Under the pieces are notes generated by a model that was given only the letters and a program-made list of their open reading frames with translations, did not search any database and was not told the origin of the DNA. Positions 34,996-47,477 of a stretch of DNA of 64,000 nt are shown here, piece after piece. Within the stretch, counting starts at the first letter, position 1. Each line of letters begins with the position of its first letter. The stretch covers positions 13,373,001-13,437,000 of the forward strand of contig OX387610.1 of the NCBI GenBank assembly GCA_947568835.1, given 5' to 3'. This DNA is from Protonemura montana (taxonomy: Eukaryota > Arthropoda > Insecta > Plecoptera > Nemouridae). The translations under genes and the position numbers were made by a program.

Positions 34996-35531
34996 TCTAG
35001 ATTTAACGTTTGGTAGCCATGGAGATGCTGAGATCGCCTGACACAGCTTCTCAATTCTGCTATCTTATGTTACCACGGGTATATCATGGCCTAGCATAGG
35101 AGGTTCAATGGTAGATTCAACGTTTGGTATCCATGGAGATGCTGAGATCGCCTGACAAAGCTTCTCAATTCTGCTATCTTATGTTACCACGTGTATATCA
35201 TAGCCTAGCATAGGAGGTTCAATGGTAGATTCAACGTTTGGTAGCCATGAGATGCTGAGATCGCCTGACAGAGCTTCTCAATTCTGCCATCTTATGTTAC
35301 CACGGGTATATCATGACCTAGCATAGGAGGTTCAATGGTAGATTCAACGTTTGGTAGCCATGGAGATGCTGGGATCGCCTGACAGAGCTTCTCAATTCTG
35401 CTATCTTATGTTACCACGGGTATATCATGGCCTAGCATAGGAGGTTCAATGGTAGATTCAATGTTTGGTAGCCATGGAGATGCTGAGATCGCCTGACAGA
35501 GCTTCTCAATTCTGCTATCTTATGTTACCGC
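34996..35531 (+). repeat. 114-bp satellite, cluster 3, about 5 units
   Basis: Same unit as cluster 2, again preceded by AAGCATATG. One unit lacks one base (GCCATGAGATG near 35247). The array ends TTATGTTACCGCGA. Confidence 0.9.
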
Positions 35532-37056
35532 GACTTATGTAATGTAATACATCAAAATCAAAGTAAACTAACAAAACCTTTGTCGTATTATCGATCAAAA
35601 AATGACTATGAACCAAAATCTAGACACTTCCCATTATGAAAAGTAACAATCACTATCATTCACCCCTTTTCAGACTGTTATCATTACAAATTGACCTTAA
35701 TTGAAATATACCGTAGCTGCCGACGCTTGACGCAAAAGATCAATACGCTTGATACGCGTTTAATAATACACTATATCGATTGATTGTCAGCTTTTCTCTT
35801 TTCCGTCATTTTCCCATCTCGTTTCCGTCAACAAGTAACTAAAAATTCCACGCAGCGCACAACCGACTTACAATCAAGCATCAACCACAATGCATATTTA
35901 ATCTAAAACGTCATTCTACATCATTGGAGAATGGCAAAGAAGCAAAATAAAGCGTGGCTCCTGTATTATTTTGCATTTTGATTTGCCATTTATGTGACAA
36001 CGCCACCGTCAGGATGGTCATGCAGTGGCAAATACAATCTCCTGCACGTCGAGACAGTCATTTACTAATGATGAACATCAATTCTCTACCAGTCGACGCT
36101 GATCTGTCATTAGTGGCTTCATTGCTCCTATTTTCAAATGGAGGCAAGGCTTTTTTTCCTCATTACGAGATAGCAAATACATTCGTAGAATTTTCCGTTT
36201 GTCTGTGGTAGCGTTGACAAGATCTGATTTTGTGTTATGAATGCAATCGTTTTTTTGTTTAATGTGTAGATAATGGGGAAAACTACTGCGTTTCATTTAA
36301 ATAGAAAATGAGATTTTGATATTCAAATCAGTTTTGTTGCTCGGTAATGCTAAAAAGGGATTCACTCGGATTTTTTCACATAGAATACACGTCTGGTTTT
36401 CCTTTGGAAATTAATGTCAGAGTGCCGGTTTTTCAGTGACACGTTAATTAAATAACAGACCGTTGACAAACAAACATATCTTCTGATTGGCTGTTGCCAA
36501 GTAAATAAGTAATTAGCGGGCTGTTATGTACTTAACCGAACTTGGTAGTAAAGCGCATAGGTATTTTGTTATTAATTTATTATTATCTATTTACTTATAT
36601 TTGATATTTATATTAATCTTCTTCATTTATCAAAGTTATCCAAATAATAAGATAGAAACAATCAAAATAAGTTGTCATTTTGTTCATTCAATTTCTTCAG
36701 TTTGATAATTTTGTTCAATTTTCCAAAAATATCTTTTAAATAACAAGCAAAGACAATCAGAATAAGTAGTTCAACACTGCAAACTGTTCTAATCTTTTAG
36801 TGCCTCGCAGGCAAGGAGTTGAATGAGCTACTGAGAAACCGCTGCACCGAAAAGCTTTGAGTCCTCAAAGCTTTGAGTCATCTTTAGTTGGGTGCTTTAG
36901 AGAATACAAGAAATTGGCTCCACTGTTTTTGTATCCCAGCCAAGACTGATGCCTATCAGCAGAAAAGAGCAGAGAATCGAATTTTTAGCGAGAACATTAT
37001 ACAGTACACACGTTTTCAAATACGAAACGGTGATCAACAAATTTAAGCCGTAGAAT
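35532..37056. other. Intergenic between satellite clusters 3 and 4
   Basis: No gene is supported. A 85-codon frame at 35954-36211 (+) lacks splice context or similarity. Confidence 0.35.
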
Positions 37057-37835
37057 CACATAAGATAGCAGAATTGAGAAGCTCTGTCAGGTGATCTCAG
37101 CATCTCCATGGCTACCAAACGTTGAATCTACCATTGAACCTTCTATGCTAGGCCATTATATACCCGTGGTAACATAAGATAGCAGAATTGAGAAGCTCTG
37201 TCAAGCGATCTCAGCATCTCCATGGCTACCAAACGTTGAATCTACCATTGAACCTCCTATGCTAGACCATGATATACCCGTGGTAACATAAGATAGCAGA
37301 ATTGAGAAGCTCTGTCAAGCGATCTCAGCATCTCCATGGCTACCAAACGTTGAATCTACCATTGAACCTCCTATGCTAGACCATGATATACCCGTGGTAA
37401 CATAAGATAACAGAATTGAGAAGCTCTGTCAGGTGATCTCAGCATCTCCTTGGCTACCAAACGTTGAATCTACCATTGAACCTCCTATGCTAGGCCATGA
37501 TATACCCGTGGTAACATAAGATAACAGAATTGAGAAGCTCTGTCAGGTGATCTCAGCATCTCCTTGGCTACCAAACGTTGAATCTACCATTGAACCTCCT
37601 ATGCTAGGCCATGATATACCCGTGGTAACATAAGATAACAGAATTGAGAAGCTCTGTCAGGCGATCTTAGCATCTCCATGGCTACCAAACGTTGAATCTA
37701 CCATTGAACCTCCTGTGCTAGGCCATGATATACCCGTGGTAACATAAGATAGCAGAATTGAGAAGCTCTGTCAGGTGATCTAAGCATCTCCATGGCTACC
37801 AAACATTGAATCTACCTTTGAACCTCCTATGCTCG
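37057..37835 (-). repeat. 114-bp satellite, cluster 4, about 7 units, reversed
   Basis: The only cluster in reverse orientation. Adjacent units share private variants (CTCCTTGGCTACC in two neighbours, GTCAAGCGATC in two others), showing local duplication after the array was founded. Confidence 0.9.
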
Positions 37836-38484
37836 TTAGTATACAAATATGTATGTATTTTTTTTTCCAACTCAAAATGAGTCTTAGAAAAATTTGATTA
37901 TAAATAATATTTTTAAGGTTAATTTCGATTGACCACTAAGTGGCTTCGATTAGGAAAGGTAACAGGTCTATTGAAGAACTGTTTTCGTACGCATACATTC
38001 TAAAAATGGTGAAAAGAAAAATGTTAAGATTGCGGAATATTAATGGAAAAATGAAAATAAGTAAACCAAAAATATTATTTGGATGAAAAATACTTGGCAC
38101 ATTTTCCATAAACTTTCTCCAAAACATCTTTTAGCTTTTCACCAAAAACTGTATCTCAAAGAATCCACGCATTTTACAAAAACGTATCTCGTTTATCGGC
38201 GCACACCCTTTTTCCCACCGAATGATTGACTAAAACGCCAGCCGTCACCCAACCATTACACAAACGAGGTGGTAAACGACTCCCCGACGACGCGTCCAAC
38301 ATCGACGCCGCGACGCGTGATGTCACCACGACGACGCCGTCGGAGACGGGGACCTATTTTTAGGGAGCGACGCAAGCGGCGACGTGTACCGGGAACAGGC
38401 GGTGACAAAACGTGCCGTGCTGTCCCCCAGCCAGCCGGCCACGTCATTACGATGAGCATCGTTGAAACCCAAGTCCTATCGACG
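37836..38484. other. Intergenic with a CpG-rich island
   Basis: Bases 38275-38470 are rich in CG and CGACG (ACATCGACGCCGCGACGCGT) and contain CACGTCATTACG. It could be a promoter or 5' leader. A plus-strand frame here runs into the neighbouring SINE, so it is not called as a gene. Confidence 0.35.
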
Positions 38485-39160
38485 GTTTGGCTTGTTGGAA
38501 AGGTCAGCGAAGCTAAGCAACACTGCGCTGTGTCAAGTATTGGATGGGTGACCATCATACACAGGACCAGTTCTGTTCGGGAGAGAGGTTGGAGGGATGA
38601 AAGGTAATCAACACTGCGCTGGGTCAGGTATTGGATGGTTGACCATCATACACAGGACCAGTTCTGTTCGGGAGAGAGGTTGGAGGGATGAAAGGTAATC
38701 AACACTGCGCTGAGTCAGGTATTGGATGGGTGACCATCATACACATGACCAGTTCTGTTTGGGAGAGAGGTTGGAGGGATGAAAGTTAATCAACACTGCT
38801 CTGGGTCAGGTATTGGATGGTTGACTATCATACACATGACCAGTTCTGTTCGGGAGAGAGGCTGGAGGGATGAAAGTTAGTACAGCAACTTTACTCGCCT
38901 TGCTTATCAACCTCTCGACAGCATGGATTTGTGGAGGAATCCTGTTGTTCCCGTTGTATCGTCGTTGAAAAGCGACGTTAAGTCGGTGGTCCCCTCGGTC
39001 GTCTTCGTCAAGAAAGGCTAGACGCCGGCTCCAACTTCCCTTACATGATAGATTACTATCATCATCATCCTCATCATCAACCACTCATTCACCGACGCCA
39101 TTATACCAGTGCCACATGACTCGTTGTCGAAATATGGCGTCGTTAAACACCACAAGTGAA
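38485..39160 (+). mobile_element. 5S-derived SINE-like element, complete, four core units
   Basis: The head (CGGTTTGGCTTGTTGGAAAG, then GCGAAGCTAAGCAACACTGC and GGATGGGTGACCATCATACA) resembles 5S rRNA around its A and C boxes. Four 91-bp units follow, then the unique body (TTATCAACCTCTCGACAGCA) and a tail ending TGGCGTCGTTAAACACCACA. It is the best copy here for defining the family from end to end, about 675 bp. Confidence 0.85.
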
Positions 39161-40430
39161 ACTTGTACCTTTCGATGAGTACTTTGTCTTAACTCTATTC
39201 ACTTAGAGTCTATTAGATAAGGTCGTCTGCTTCTGGCAATGTCCATGATGTGTCTGGTGATAATGAAGTAAGGGAAGGTGTTCTGATTGGAGGGCGTTTA
39301 TTACAAAGGGAATGCGTTGGATTTTGTAGCTCTAAGTGGCTCGACCGCACGACTGAACTCGCAGGACTGAATGGGTCCTTTGCCTTTAACACTGGCACCT
39401 TCTGTAATAGCGACACATGCCTATTCGGCTTACTCTGTGCCTATTTAAAAAGTTAGGTTATTTCAAGTGGGGACATGGTTCAATTTTATGGCAACTCGGT
39501 CAATATTTGTACTGGAAAAATGGAAAAAAGTGAGACTTAAAAAAATGATTTATCGTAAATCACTGTGCGATATCTGAACTACGAAAATATTTTAGAGTAA
39601 GTTCACTTTGCTTTTATGATGTTACTGAATCACATAAAAAATAAAAAAATAAAAATTTATTTCGAATGAAATTGATCAAATGTGTTCGTGTCCAAAATAC
39701 ATGTAAAAGCTAATATAATACTTCCGAAAATGTGCTCATATTTCTTAAAAATGGAAATTAAGAAAATAAAAATTTGTTGCGGATAATGTTTTTGGTAGGT
39801 ATATAGTGACAAATATTTCCAGGAAATCGCAAGGAAATCAAGACAAAAATATACAAAATTCACAACATTTTAATTTTGATGTGAAGTTACAAAACACGGG
39901 CTGAATATCAAGCATACCAAATAATTGAACGATGCTTTTGAACCCCACTGGTTTTCCTCCCCTGTTTTTAGATCAATTACAGAATTTCCACCAACACCGC
40001 GTTCATTTCGCTATCGATTTCCCTTGGTCTGAGTTCCACTTTCCTACCCTCCAAGCACGGCGTTGACGTGTATCGTTGTCGACGATGTGACACTTCCAGG
40101 TAGCGGGCTACTAGCGGCATGTCACAGTCCCAGCGTGACCGATGGAGTGTGCTGGTGAAATGGAGTTCACGAGGGGGAATCTATTTCAAATTTCTCGAGC
40201 GAGCAGGAAAAGCCAAGTCGATTCCGTCTTCTGACGAGTTCTGATTGGATGATGCAAAGTTATTATTGAAAGTATTACTTTCTTGTCGTGTAGCAGTGGA
40301 AATAAACCGAGTGTGGTTAATATTTGTAAAAGTAACAGCTATTTTCCAAGCGAACTATTTGAGAATATTTTAGGCAATGTAATAATTGAGATTCAATGCA
40401 CCTTGATCTTCTAAAAAAAATCAATTTTTG
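39161..40430. other. Intergenic
   Basis: Overlapping frames at 39213-39456 on both strands look faintly coding, but neither has splice context or family similarity. Bases 40060-40250 are moderately GC-rich. No gene called. Confidence 0.3.
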
Positions 40431-40960
40431 ATTAGCTTAATTGGTTAGAGCAACACCCGCGACAGGTGGAGATCGGGGTTCAAGTAGTTTAATTGGTTAG
40501 AGCAACACCCGCGACAGGTGGAGATCGGGGTCCAAGTAGCTCAATTGGTTAGAGCAACACCCGCGACAGGTGGAGATCGGGGTCCAAGTAGCTCAATTGG
40601 TTGGAGCAACACCCGCGACAGGTGGAGATCGGGGTCCAAGTAGCTCAATTGGTTAGAGCAACACCCGCGACAGTTGGAGATCGGGGTCCAAGTAGCTCAA
40701 TTGGTTAGAGCAAAACCCGCGACAGGTGGAGATCGGGGTTCAAGTAGCTCAATTGGTTAGAGCAACACCCGCGACAGGTGGAGATCGGGGTCCAAGTAGC
40801 TCAATCGGTTAGAGCAACACCCGCGACAGGTGGAGATCGGGGTCCAAGTAGCTCAATTGGTTAGAGCAACACCCGCGACAGGTGGAGATGGGGGGTTTCG
40901 AGTTCCCATTTGGGCATCGATTTTTGAGTATTTAGTGTTCCTAATGATAAGACTTGCATC
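40431..40960 (+). repeat. Tandem array of a truncated tRNA-like body, about 9 units of 52 bp
   Basis: The unit CAAGTAGCTCAATTGGTTAG, AGCAACACCCGCGACAGGTG, GAGATCGGGGTC repeats with exact 52-bp spacing (40533, 40585 and on). Each unit keeps the D arm with its A box and the anticodon arm but stops at the start of the T arm. Only the last unit continues through GGGTTTCGAGTTCCCATTTG to the normal SINE 3' end. It is an internally expanded tRNA-SINE copy. Confidence 0.85.
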
Positions 40961-42015
40961 ATTTTATTGCTGCAATTCGGGCCATTCTAAAGAAAGATTA
41001 CGTCTATTGTGAAAAAATTTGCTTTGATTTAGTTTGCTTTGAGTTCATAAAACGCGTTTACAATGCGCGGTCTAGTTTTCAGAATATATTTTATTATCAC
41101 CAATTCACCAGTCAAAGAATTAACATCACAAACAATATAAATGGAACGCATATACTGCTGGTAAAAAATTAAACACTCGATATTCTTAACGCTTTGTTAT
41201 GTAAATCCAGGACCAAGCCTCAGACTAGAATTTTCTTCTATGTCAACCAAATTTCCCCCGTTTCTTTCTGCTGACGTGTACAAAATGACTAGGCAGACTT
41301 ATCAAGAAAACGGCTTGAGATATGAACGTAATATAATTCAGCTATTCACGGCTCATTCCTGTTGTTTTCCCCAACAGAACAAAAGCCAGAATCAATTTGA
41401 TAACAAAAAACCAGTCATCACAAAGAGAAAATCGATTCTTTCTCTAGTGGTATACACACATTTTCCCGGACTAATTTCTCCCCCGGCACGGCGAGGTGCC
41501 TCCCCGGAAAAGCATCGTTTTCTCATGCATCTGGCTCAAGGACCGTTCGTGACTGGGTGGCCAAGCTGCGACGGGGTGCGGGGAAAACGGGGGCTTGGAC
41601 GGTGTCCAGCCGTGCCCCCTTCTGGCAATCGTTGAAATGCTTGTAGGTTTCACGGGAAGAAGGTGCGGGCATACGCGACGTCGACTGAGTGACTTATGGG
41701 AGTCGATTCTATGAATTAAACTCTCTCCCTGGCGACGACGACGACGACGACTTTCGCTTTCGAGATGCGTTGACCCAAGTCGCGATGGTTGGTGGGAGAA
41801 GGGGAGAGCATTTTCTTGCCGCTTGCCAAGTCGTCGATTAATTGCGCTAAGCGTGCGGTTTCAAGACGTTGGAAAAGTTCTTGGAAATAGACTTTCTTGT
41901 TGCTAACAGCTGACGATCGCAAGTAAATACAGACGGTTAGATAATGAGGTCTGTTACGAGCGGCTTATTTTGTTTTATTCGGTATCGTGTTTAATGCGTT
42001 TTAGCGATTATAAGT
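40961..42015. other. Intergenic with CpG-rich stretch
   Basis: A 131-codon frame at 41240-41635 (+) starts with ATG but reads poorly at its 5' half; its 3' half lies in a CpG-rich segment (41470-41660). Bases 41730-41750 hold (CGA)n. Possible promoter or leader of an unseen gene; no CDS is called. Confidence 0.3.
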
Positions 42016-43552
42016 GAAGGTTCTATGGTAGATGCTGAGATCGCCTGACAGTGCTAATTATTTCTGCTATCTTATGTTACCACGGGTATATCATGGCCTA
42101 GCATAGGAGGTTCAATGGTAGATTCAATGTTTGGTAGCCATGGAGATGCTGAGATCGCCTGACAGAGCTTCTCAATTCTGCTATCTTATGTTACCACGGG
42201 TATATCATGACCTAGCATAGGAGGTTCAATGGTAGATTCAACGTTTTGTAGCCATGGATATGCTGAGATCGCCTGACAGAGCTTCTCAATTCTGCTATCT
42301 CATATTACCACGGGTACATTTTGGCCTAGCATAGGAGGTTCAATAGTAGATTCAACGTTTGGTAGCCATGGAGATGCTGAAATCGCCTGACAGAGCTTCT
42401 CAATTCTGCTATCTTATGTTACCACGGGTATATCATGGCCTAGCATAAGAGGTTCAATGGTAGATTCAACGTTTGGTAGCCATGGAGATGCTGAGATCAC
42501 CTGACAGAGCTTCTCAATTCTGCTATCTTATGTTACCACGGGTATATCATGGCCTAGCATAGGAGGTTCAATGGTAGATTCAACGTTTGGTAGCCATGGA
42601 GATGCTGAGATCGCCTGACAGAGCTTCTCAATTCTGCTATCTTATGTTACCACGGGTATATCATGGCCTAGCATAGGAGGTTCAATGGTAGATTCAACGT
42701 TTGGTAGCCATGGAGATGCTGAGATCGCCTGACAGAGCTTCTCAATTCTGCTATCATATGTTACCACGGGTATATCATGGCCTAGCATAGGAGGTTCAAT
42801 GGTAGATTCAACGTTTGGTAGCCATGGAGATGCTGAGATCACCTGACAGAGCTTCTCAATTCTGCTATCTTATATTACCACGGGTATATCATGGCCTAGC
42901 ATAGGAGGTTCAATGTTAGATTCAACGTTTGGTAGCCATGGAGATGCTGAGATCACCTGACAGAGCTTCTCAATTCTGCTATCTTATGTTACCACGGGTA
43001 TATCACGGCCTAGCATAGGAGGTTCAATGGTAGATTCAACATTTGGTAGCCATGAGATGCTGAGATCGCCTGACAGAGCTTTTCAATTCTGCTATCTTAT
43101 GTTACCACGGGTATATCATGGCCTAGCATAGGAGGTTCAATGATAGATTCTACGTTTTGTAGCCATGGAGATGCTGAGATCGCCTGACAGAGCTTCTCAA
43201 TTCTGCTATCTTATGTTACCACGGGTATATCATGGCCTAGCATAGGAGGTTCAATGGTAGATTCAACGTTTGGTAGCTATGGAGATGCTGAGATCGCCTG
43301 ACAGAGCTTCTCAATTCTGCTATCTTATGTTACCACGGGTATATCATGGCCTAGCATAGGAGGTTCAATGGTAGATTCAACGTTTGGTAGCCATGGAGAT
43401 GCTGAGATCGCCTGACAGAGCTTCTCAATTCTGCTATCTTATGTTACCACGGGTATATCATGGCCTAGCATAGGAGGTTCAATGTTAGATTCAACGTTTT
43501 GTAGCCATGGAGATTCAATTCTGTTTTTGTTTTTATGCTACCGCGAGTATAG
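42016..43552 (+). repeat. 114-bp satellite, cluster 5, about 14 units
   Basis: The largest cluster. Most units are near-identical; the first is internally deleted and the last is truncated, ending ATGCTACCGCGAGTATA, close to the end of cluster 3. Variants such as ACGTTTTGTAGCC recur in separated units. Confidence 0.92.
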
Positions 43553-46189
43553 GAAGTGATTTTGTGCGTATCATATATTTTAGTAGCGAACAAATTATTA
43601 AAAAACGTGACAACAAAAGTTTGGGCGACGGTTCATCTTTATTTCGATATGATATTTAATTTGGAATCAAACACCGACCTAGTGACGTCATCGTTAGCGA
43701 TTCGTTATGAAAGGAAAAGCTTCGGGGCTCAAATTCTTTTCTTTTCTTACCGTTTCCACGTTCTATGTTCAGTAATAAACCAACGAATCAAGTTCTTTGC
43801 TCAGACAAAGAGTTTCCCTTCTAGCAATCAAGACTGATTTTCATGCGACATTCTACAGGCAACGAGGAAAATACGTGTATACGGCTACGATTTGGAAACC
43901 TAATTTTTTGTAAACTGAAGTTTTACGATAAGACACAGATTTTTTCATCCATCAGTTATTAAAATGCCAATTGGGCTGCTAGTGTAGAAGCTGAATTTTT
44001 GATTTGATATTTAAATTTCAGTTCGGCAGCAATCACCTCCCTGGGCTGGAATGTTTTGAATAATTAATTAGCTATTAAAGATTTTCGATTTGGAGCGAAG
44101 TCAGTTGTAGAGTTTCGGTTTTTTTTTTAGTCTGTAAGCAAAAGTAGACGTTTTACATTTTTTTTACCTTTTTTCACTGCAAAAATGGCGAACTCGTTTT
44201 TTCCCCCTTCCTGCAAGGTGAGTTCACACTCGCCATGTTCTCGCATGTAAAATTCCACAAACAAAAACATGACCCGTCGCGATGTACCTACACATAATTT
44301 TACAAAAACACATTTTTTCTGTTTAATTCCAGGTGCTGTTCTTACCTTTTTTTTTTGTGTTTTGTAAATATTATTTTGAAATTTTAAACATTTTGAAATC
44401 GTATCCTGAAAGGGTATGATTGAAATGGACGAGTCTCGGTAATTTCATACGTTTTATTATGTTTTATCTCTTGATCGGTGTGATTAGTTGTTGTAGTTAC
44501 TTGTCAAAAAATGGATTAACATACTTTATTCATTGCAAATATTTTTAATTTAAACGAGATTGCACACGAAGTGAAAATAGTTGGGAAGTAAGCAAGGAAG
44601 AGAATAGCAAGTTGGCATTAAGAGATAGGATGATTGAGAAAAGAGAGAAAGGGAATATGGATAGATACCAAAGGGAAAGTGAAATGCAATGAGAAAGAAA
44701 TTAGCTAATTAGTTGGCACGAAAACAGGGGGAAAAGTAGATAAAGAAAGTGTAAAGGAAACTAAAAAGTAAAAGCTGATCTGAAATTAATCTTGTTCGCT
44801 TGTGCAAACAAAAATCCTTTGAGAAGTAATTTTTGTGAAAATATTTCATAAAAAAGAAAATTGGACTTTTAAAGTTGTCAAAACTGTGAACAAGTGAACA
44901 ATTTACGCTTAGAAAAAGAATGAAAAAAATAACACATCTTTCATTCTTTTGCTGCTTGTGAAATTTAGTCCTCACTTCGCTCGCTACGCTCATTGAATAC
45001 AAATAAATCGCAGAAGACGTTCCGCCACTGGTCCACGCCACTGGTGTGTAGTGGAGGAAAAACTAAAATCCTGTACATTCGTCTTGTACCTTCACGTCTC
45101 GTTTGACTTTTCCATTTGAATAAATTTCTTTGCCGAGACGCCGCTCGCTTTGCGAAAAAACAAAAAGTCACTTCCTTTCAATCATGCCTGGCAACTTCTC
45201 GGCTCGTGCGTTTGAAAATATATTTCTCTATACACTGTCAAATCGAAACAACACAAGGCTTGCATCTGCCTTTTATCATTTTTCTAGCTCATGACATTGA
45301 ACAAATTGCTGAAGACCAAGAACTTTTCTGATGGCCGCGTTTTCTATGAATCTCAGCTACATCAACATGCCATAAGCTTTTGATTTCAGTAAAAGCTTGG
45401 TTAACCTGTGGCCGTAACCAGGCTAGTGATCATGTTACCGTTAAAGATAACGAGCGTTATCTCTAATGAACGTTAACCCTCGAGTTAAAGATGATCAAAC
45501 AACCACAGACAGAGTTACTAGACTTTTGCTGGTTGTTACCATGGTGATAATTACTTTATCCCCATTTTTTGGGGCTAAACTTTAAGTCTGCTTTGCATGG
45601 ATTAAGTCCCAGGGGTAAAAACTTGTATTTTTCTATAATAATTCTCTATCAAGATTTCCACAGTTGCTTCATCGTATTTCCATACTTAACTTATTGTCAT
45701 TGCAAGCGAAAATTACACACTCAAAGTACACATTTTTTGTGTTATTAATCTAAAAATTATAATATATGTTAATATAAATTTTAACGCATGTATTAATAGA
45801 ACCGTAAATATCAAGAATAGCATTTTATTGATCTCCCAATATAATTAAATATCAATACGATACCCTAACAAGTATTAACACATGCTTCACGAATGCCCTA
45901 TAATTCCATGATTTAGCCCAATTCTTTCCACCAGTGACCTGTATGAACCAGGAACATGAATAGACATCTACTGACAAGAAAGTCCATAACTGGTCAACAT
46001 TTTTCTACAGGAAATCCTGTGGGACACGAGTCCGAGCTCGTTATACGACGTCCCCCACTTTGACAACTAAAAATAATTTGGAACTCGTCGGAAAGATGGC
46101 GCTGTCAGCTAATTGGTCACACTCACTCGCTCTGCCGATTGATTCGAGAATCAGGGATCCTTACTCTGTCGAAATATTTAAAAATTCGT
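43553..46189. other. Intergenic, no gene supported
   Basis: Frames at 43556-43837, 44709-45041 and 45116-45331 lack splice sites or family similarity. AT-rich throughout. Confidence 0.35.
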
Positions 46190-46402
46190 AAAACCGATTT
46201 TCTATCCTGTTTTATTGTCCCATAATGATGATATCCAAAAGCTTCAATATGCATCTAAGCTTCATTACTGTATTACAATTTTCTTAACGCCTACTTAAAA
46301 TGATAGTCAAATTAATTATCATGGAAACAACATATCACAGGCATTAAAAGCAAGCTGTTTCTGTGAGTGAAAAGCTTAACTATGAGTTAAAAAAAATATA
46401 TA
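46190..46402 (+). repeat. Direct duplication, copy 1
   Basis: AACGCCTACTTAAAATGATA, then CATATCACAGGCATTAAAAG, then AAGCTGTTTCTGTGAGTGAA recurs at 46775-46970 in the same orientation. The two copies differ by scattered substitutions and a ~15-base deletion. Confidence 0.8.
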
Positions 46403-46574
46403 AAGTTAAAAAAGTTAGTTAAAAAACGCCAATGTTAGTTTAAGTTAGTTAAAAAACGCCAATGTTTTCGAGATCTTATTTCAGAAAATACACAATACAT
46501 TAGTTTTTAAGTTATTGACCCTGAGTATTTTATTAAGATGCATTCAGGAAGCTTGAACTTGGTAATTGTTATAA

Positions 46575-46768
46575 TTTTATGTGGTTCTTTTGTTATCGGA
46601 AAATTGTCAGGACTCCTCTAACCCTTGAAGAAGCAACTAGTACATGTTGCGAAACGTCGGGAAATTTTAGTAGCCCTTTACTTAGCATTCAAACCCCAGT
46701 TCAAATAGTTTTTATTAAAACTATTGCTAAGGATAAATCAAGTAGACATGAGTCTAAAAACCATCATA
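46575..46768 (+). mobile_element. Foldback-family copy between two duplicated segments
   Basis: CCCTTGAAGAAGCAACTAGT, ACATGTTGCGAAACGTCGGG and the end AGTAGACATGAGTCTAAAAA match the right arm of the element at 28.9 kb. It sits directly before copy 2 of the duplication. Confidence 0.7.
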
Positions 46769-46774
46769 ATTCGT

Positions 46775-46970
46775 ATCACCGATTTTGTATCCTTTTTAAT
46801 TGTCCCACAATGATGATATCCAGAAGCTAGAATATGCATCTAAGCTTTATTTACTGTATTACAATTTTCTTAACGCCTACTTAATTATCATGGCAACAAC
46901 ATATCACAGGCATTAAAAGCAAGCTGTTTCTGTGAGTGAAAAGCTTAACTATGAGTTAAAAAATAAATGT
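46775..46970 (+). repeat. Direct duplication, copy 2
   Basis: Pairs with 46190-46402. The first recognisable bases (CACCGATTTTGTATCCTTTT) start within a few bases of the end of the foldback copy, so the duplication may be part of a larger composite element. Confidence 0.75.
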
Positions 46971-47477
46971 AATACCGAGCCATAGTATATTCCTCTGACT
47001 CAGATCAAAGTATAGTACCTTAACAAAGTTTCTACCCCAACTAGTAAACATGTCTACTTGACTATTGGTAGTATCATAAAGTATCCATTAGTATAATAAT
47101 TGGCCGCGTTGCCTCAGTCCAGTTCACTACATAGCGCCGTGAACAACCCTTTGGTAATCGAGTTTCCGTAAGCCTCCCGCACAACTAACGAGCTATGGAC
47201 CAAAATTCGACATCCCTTGAGCACACTTCCGCTTTCTGAGATAACAAGATTACACTGTGGGTTAACAATACCTGTGAGATTATTAAGCTGGCAGTTAAAT
47301 TAATTTAGCATCGATGAAATCCCTTAAGCCATTTCGTGCAGCGGAACGCACGAGATACGATATTTATTTTTTGTGTTGACCACGAGGTCCATTGTGTACT
47401 GATTTTGTTTAAATTATTTTCACTGAAGTCCAGATATGTAACACTTATTTCCTCAGTATATTGATTAATAGACTAGC

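Noticed and set aside
38485..38560. Functional 5S rRNA gene
   Set aside because: Only the internal promoter region resembles 5S; the ends of the RNA are absent and the sequence continues into a SINE body.
42016..43552. Regular repeats resembling a CRISPR array
   Set aside because: Units are contiguous with no unique spacers, and the host is a spliced eukaryotic genome.
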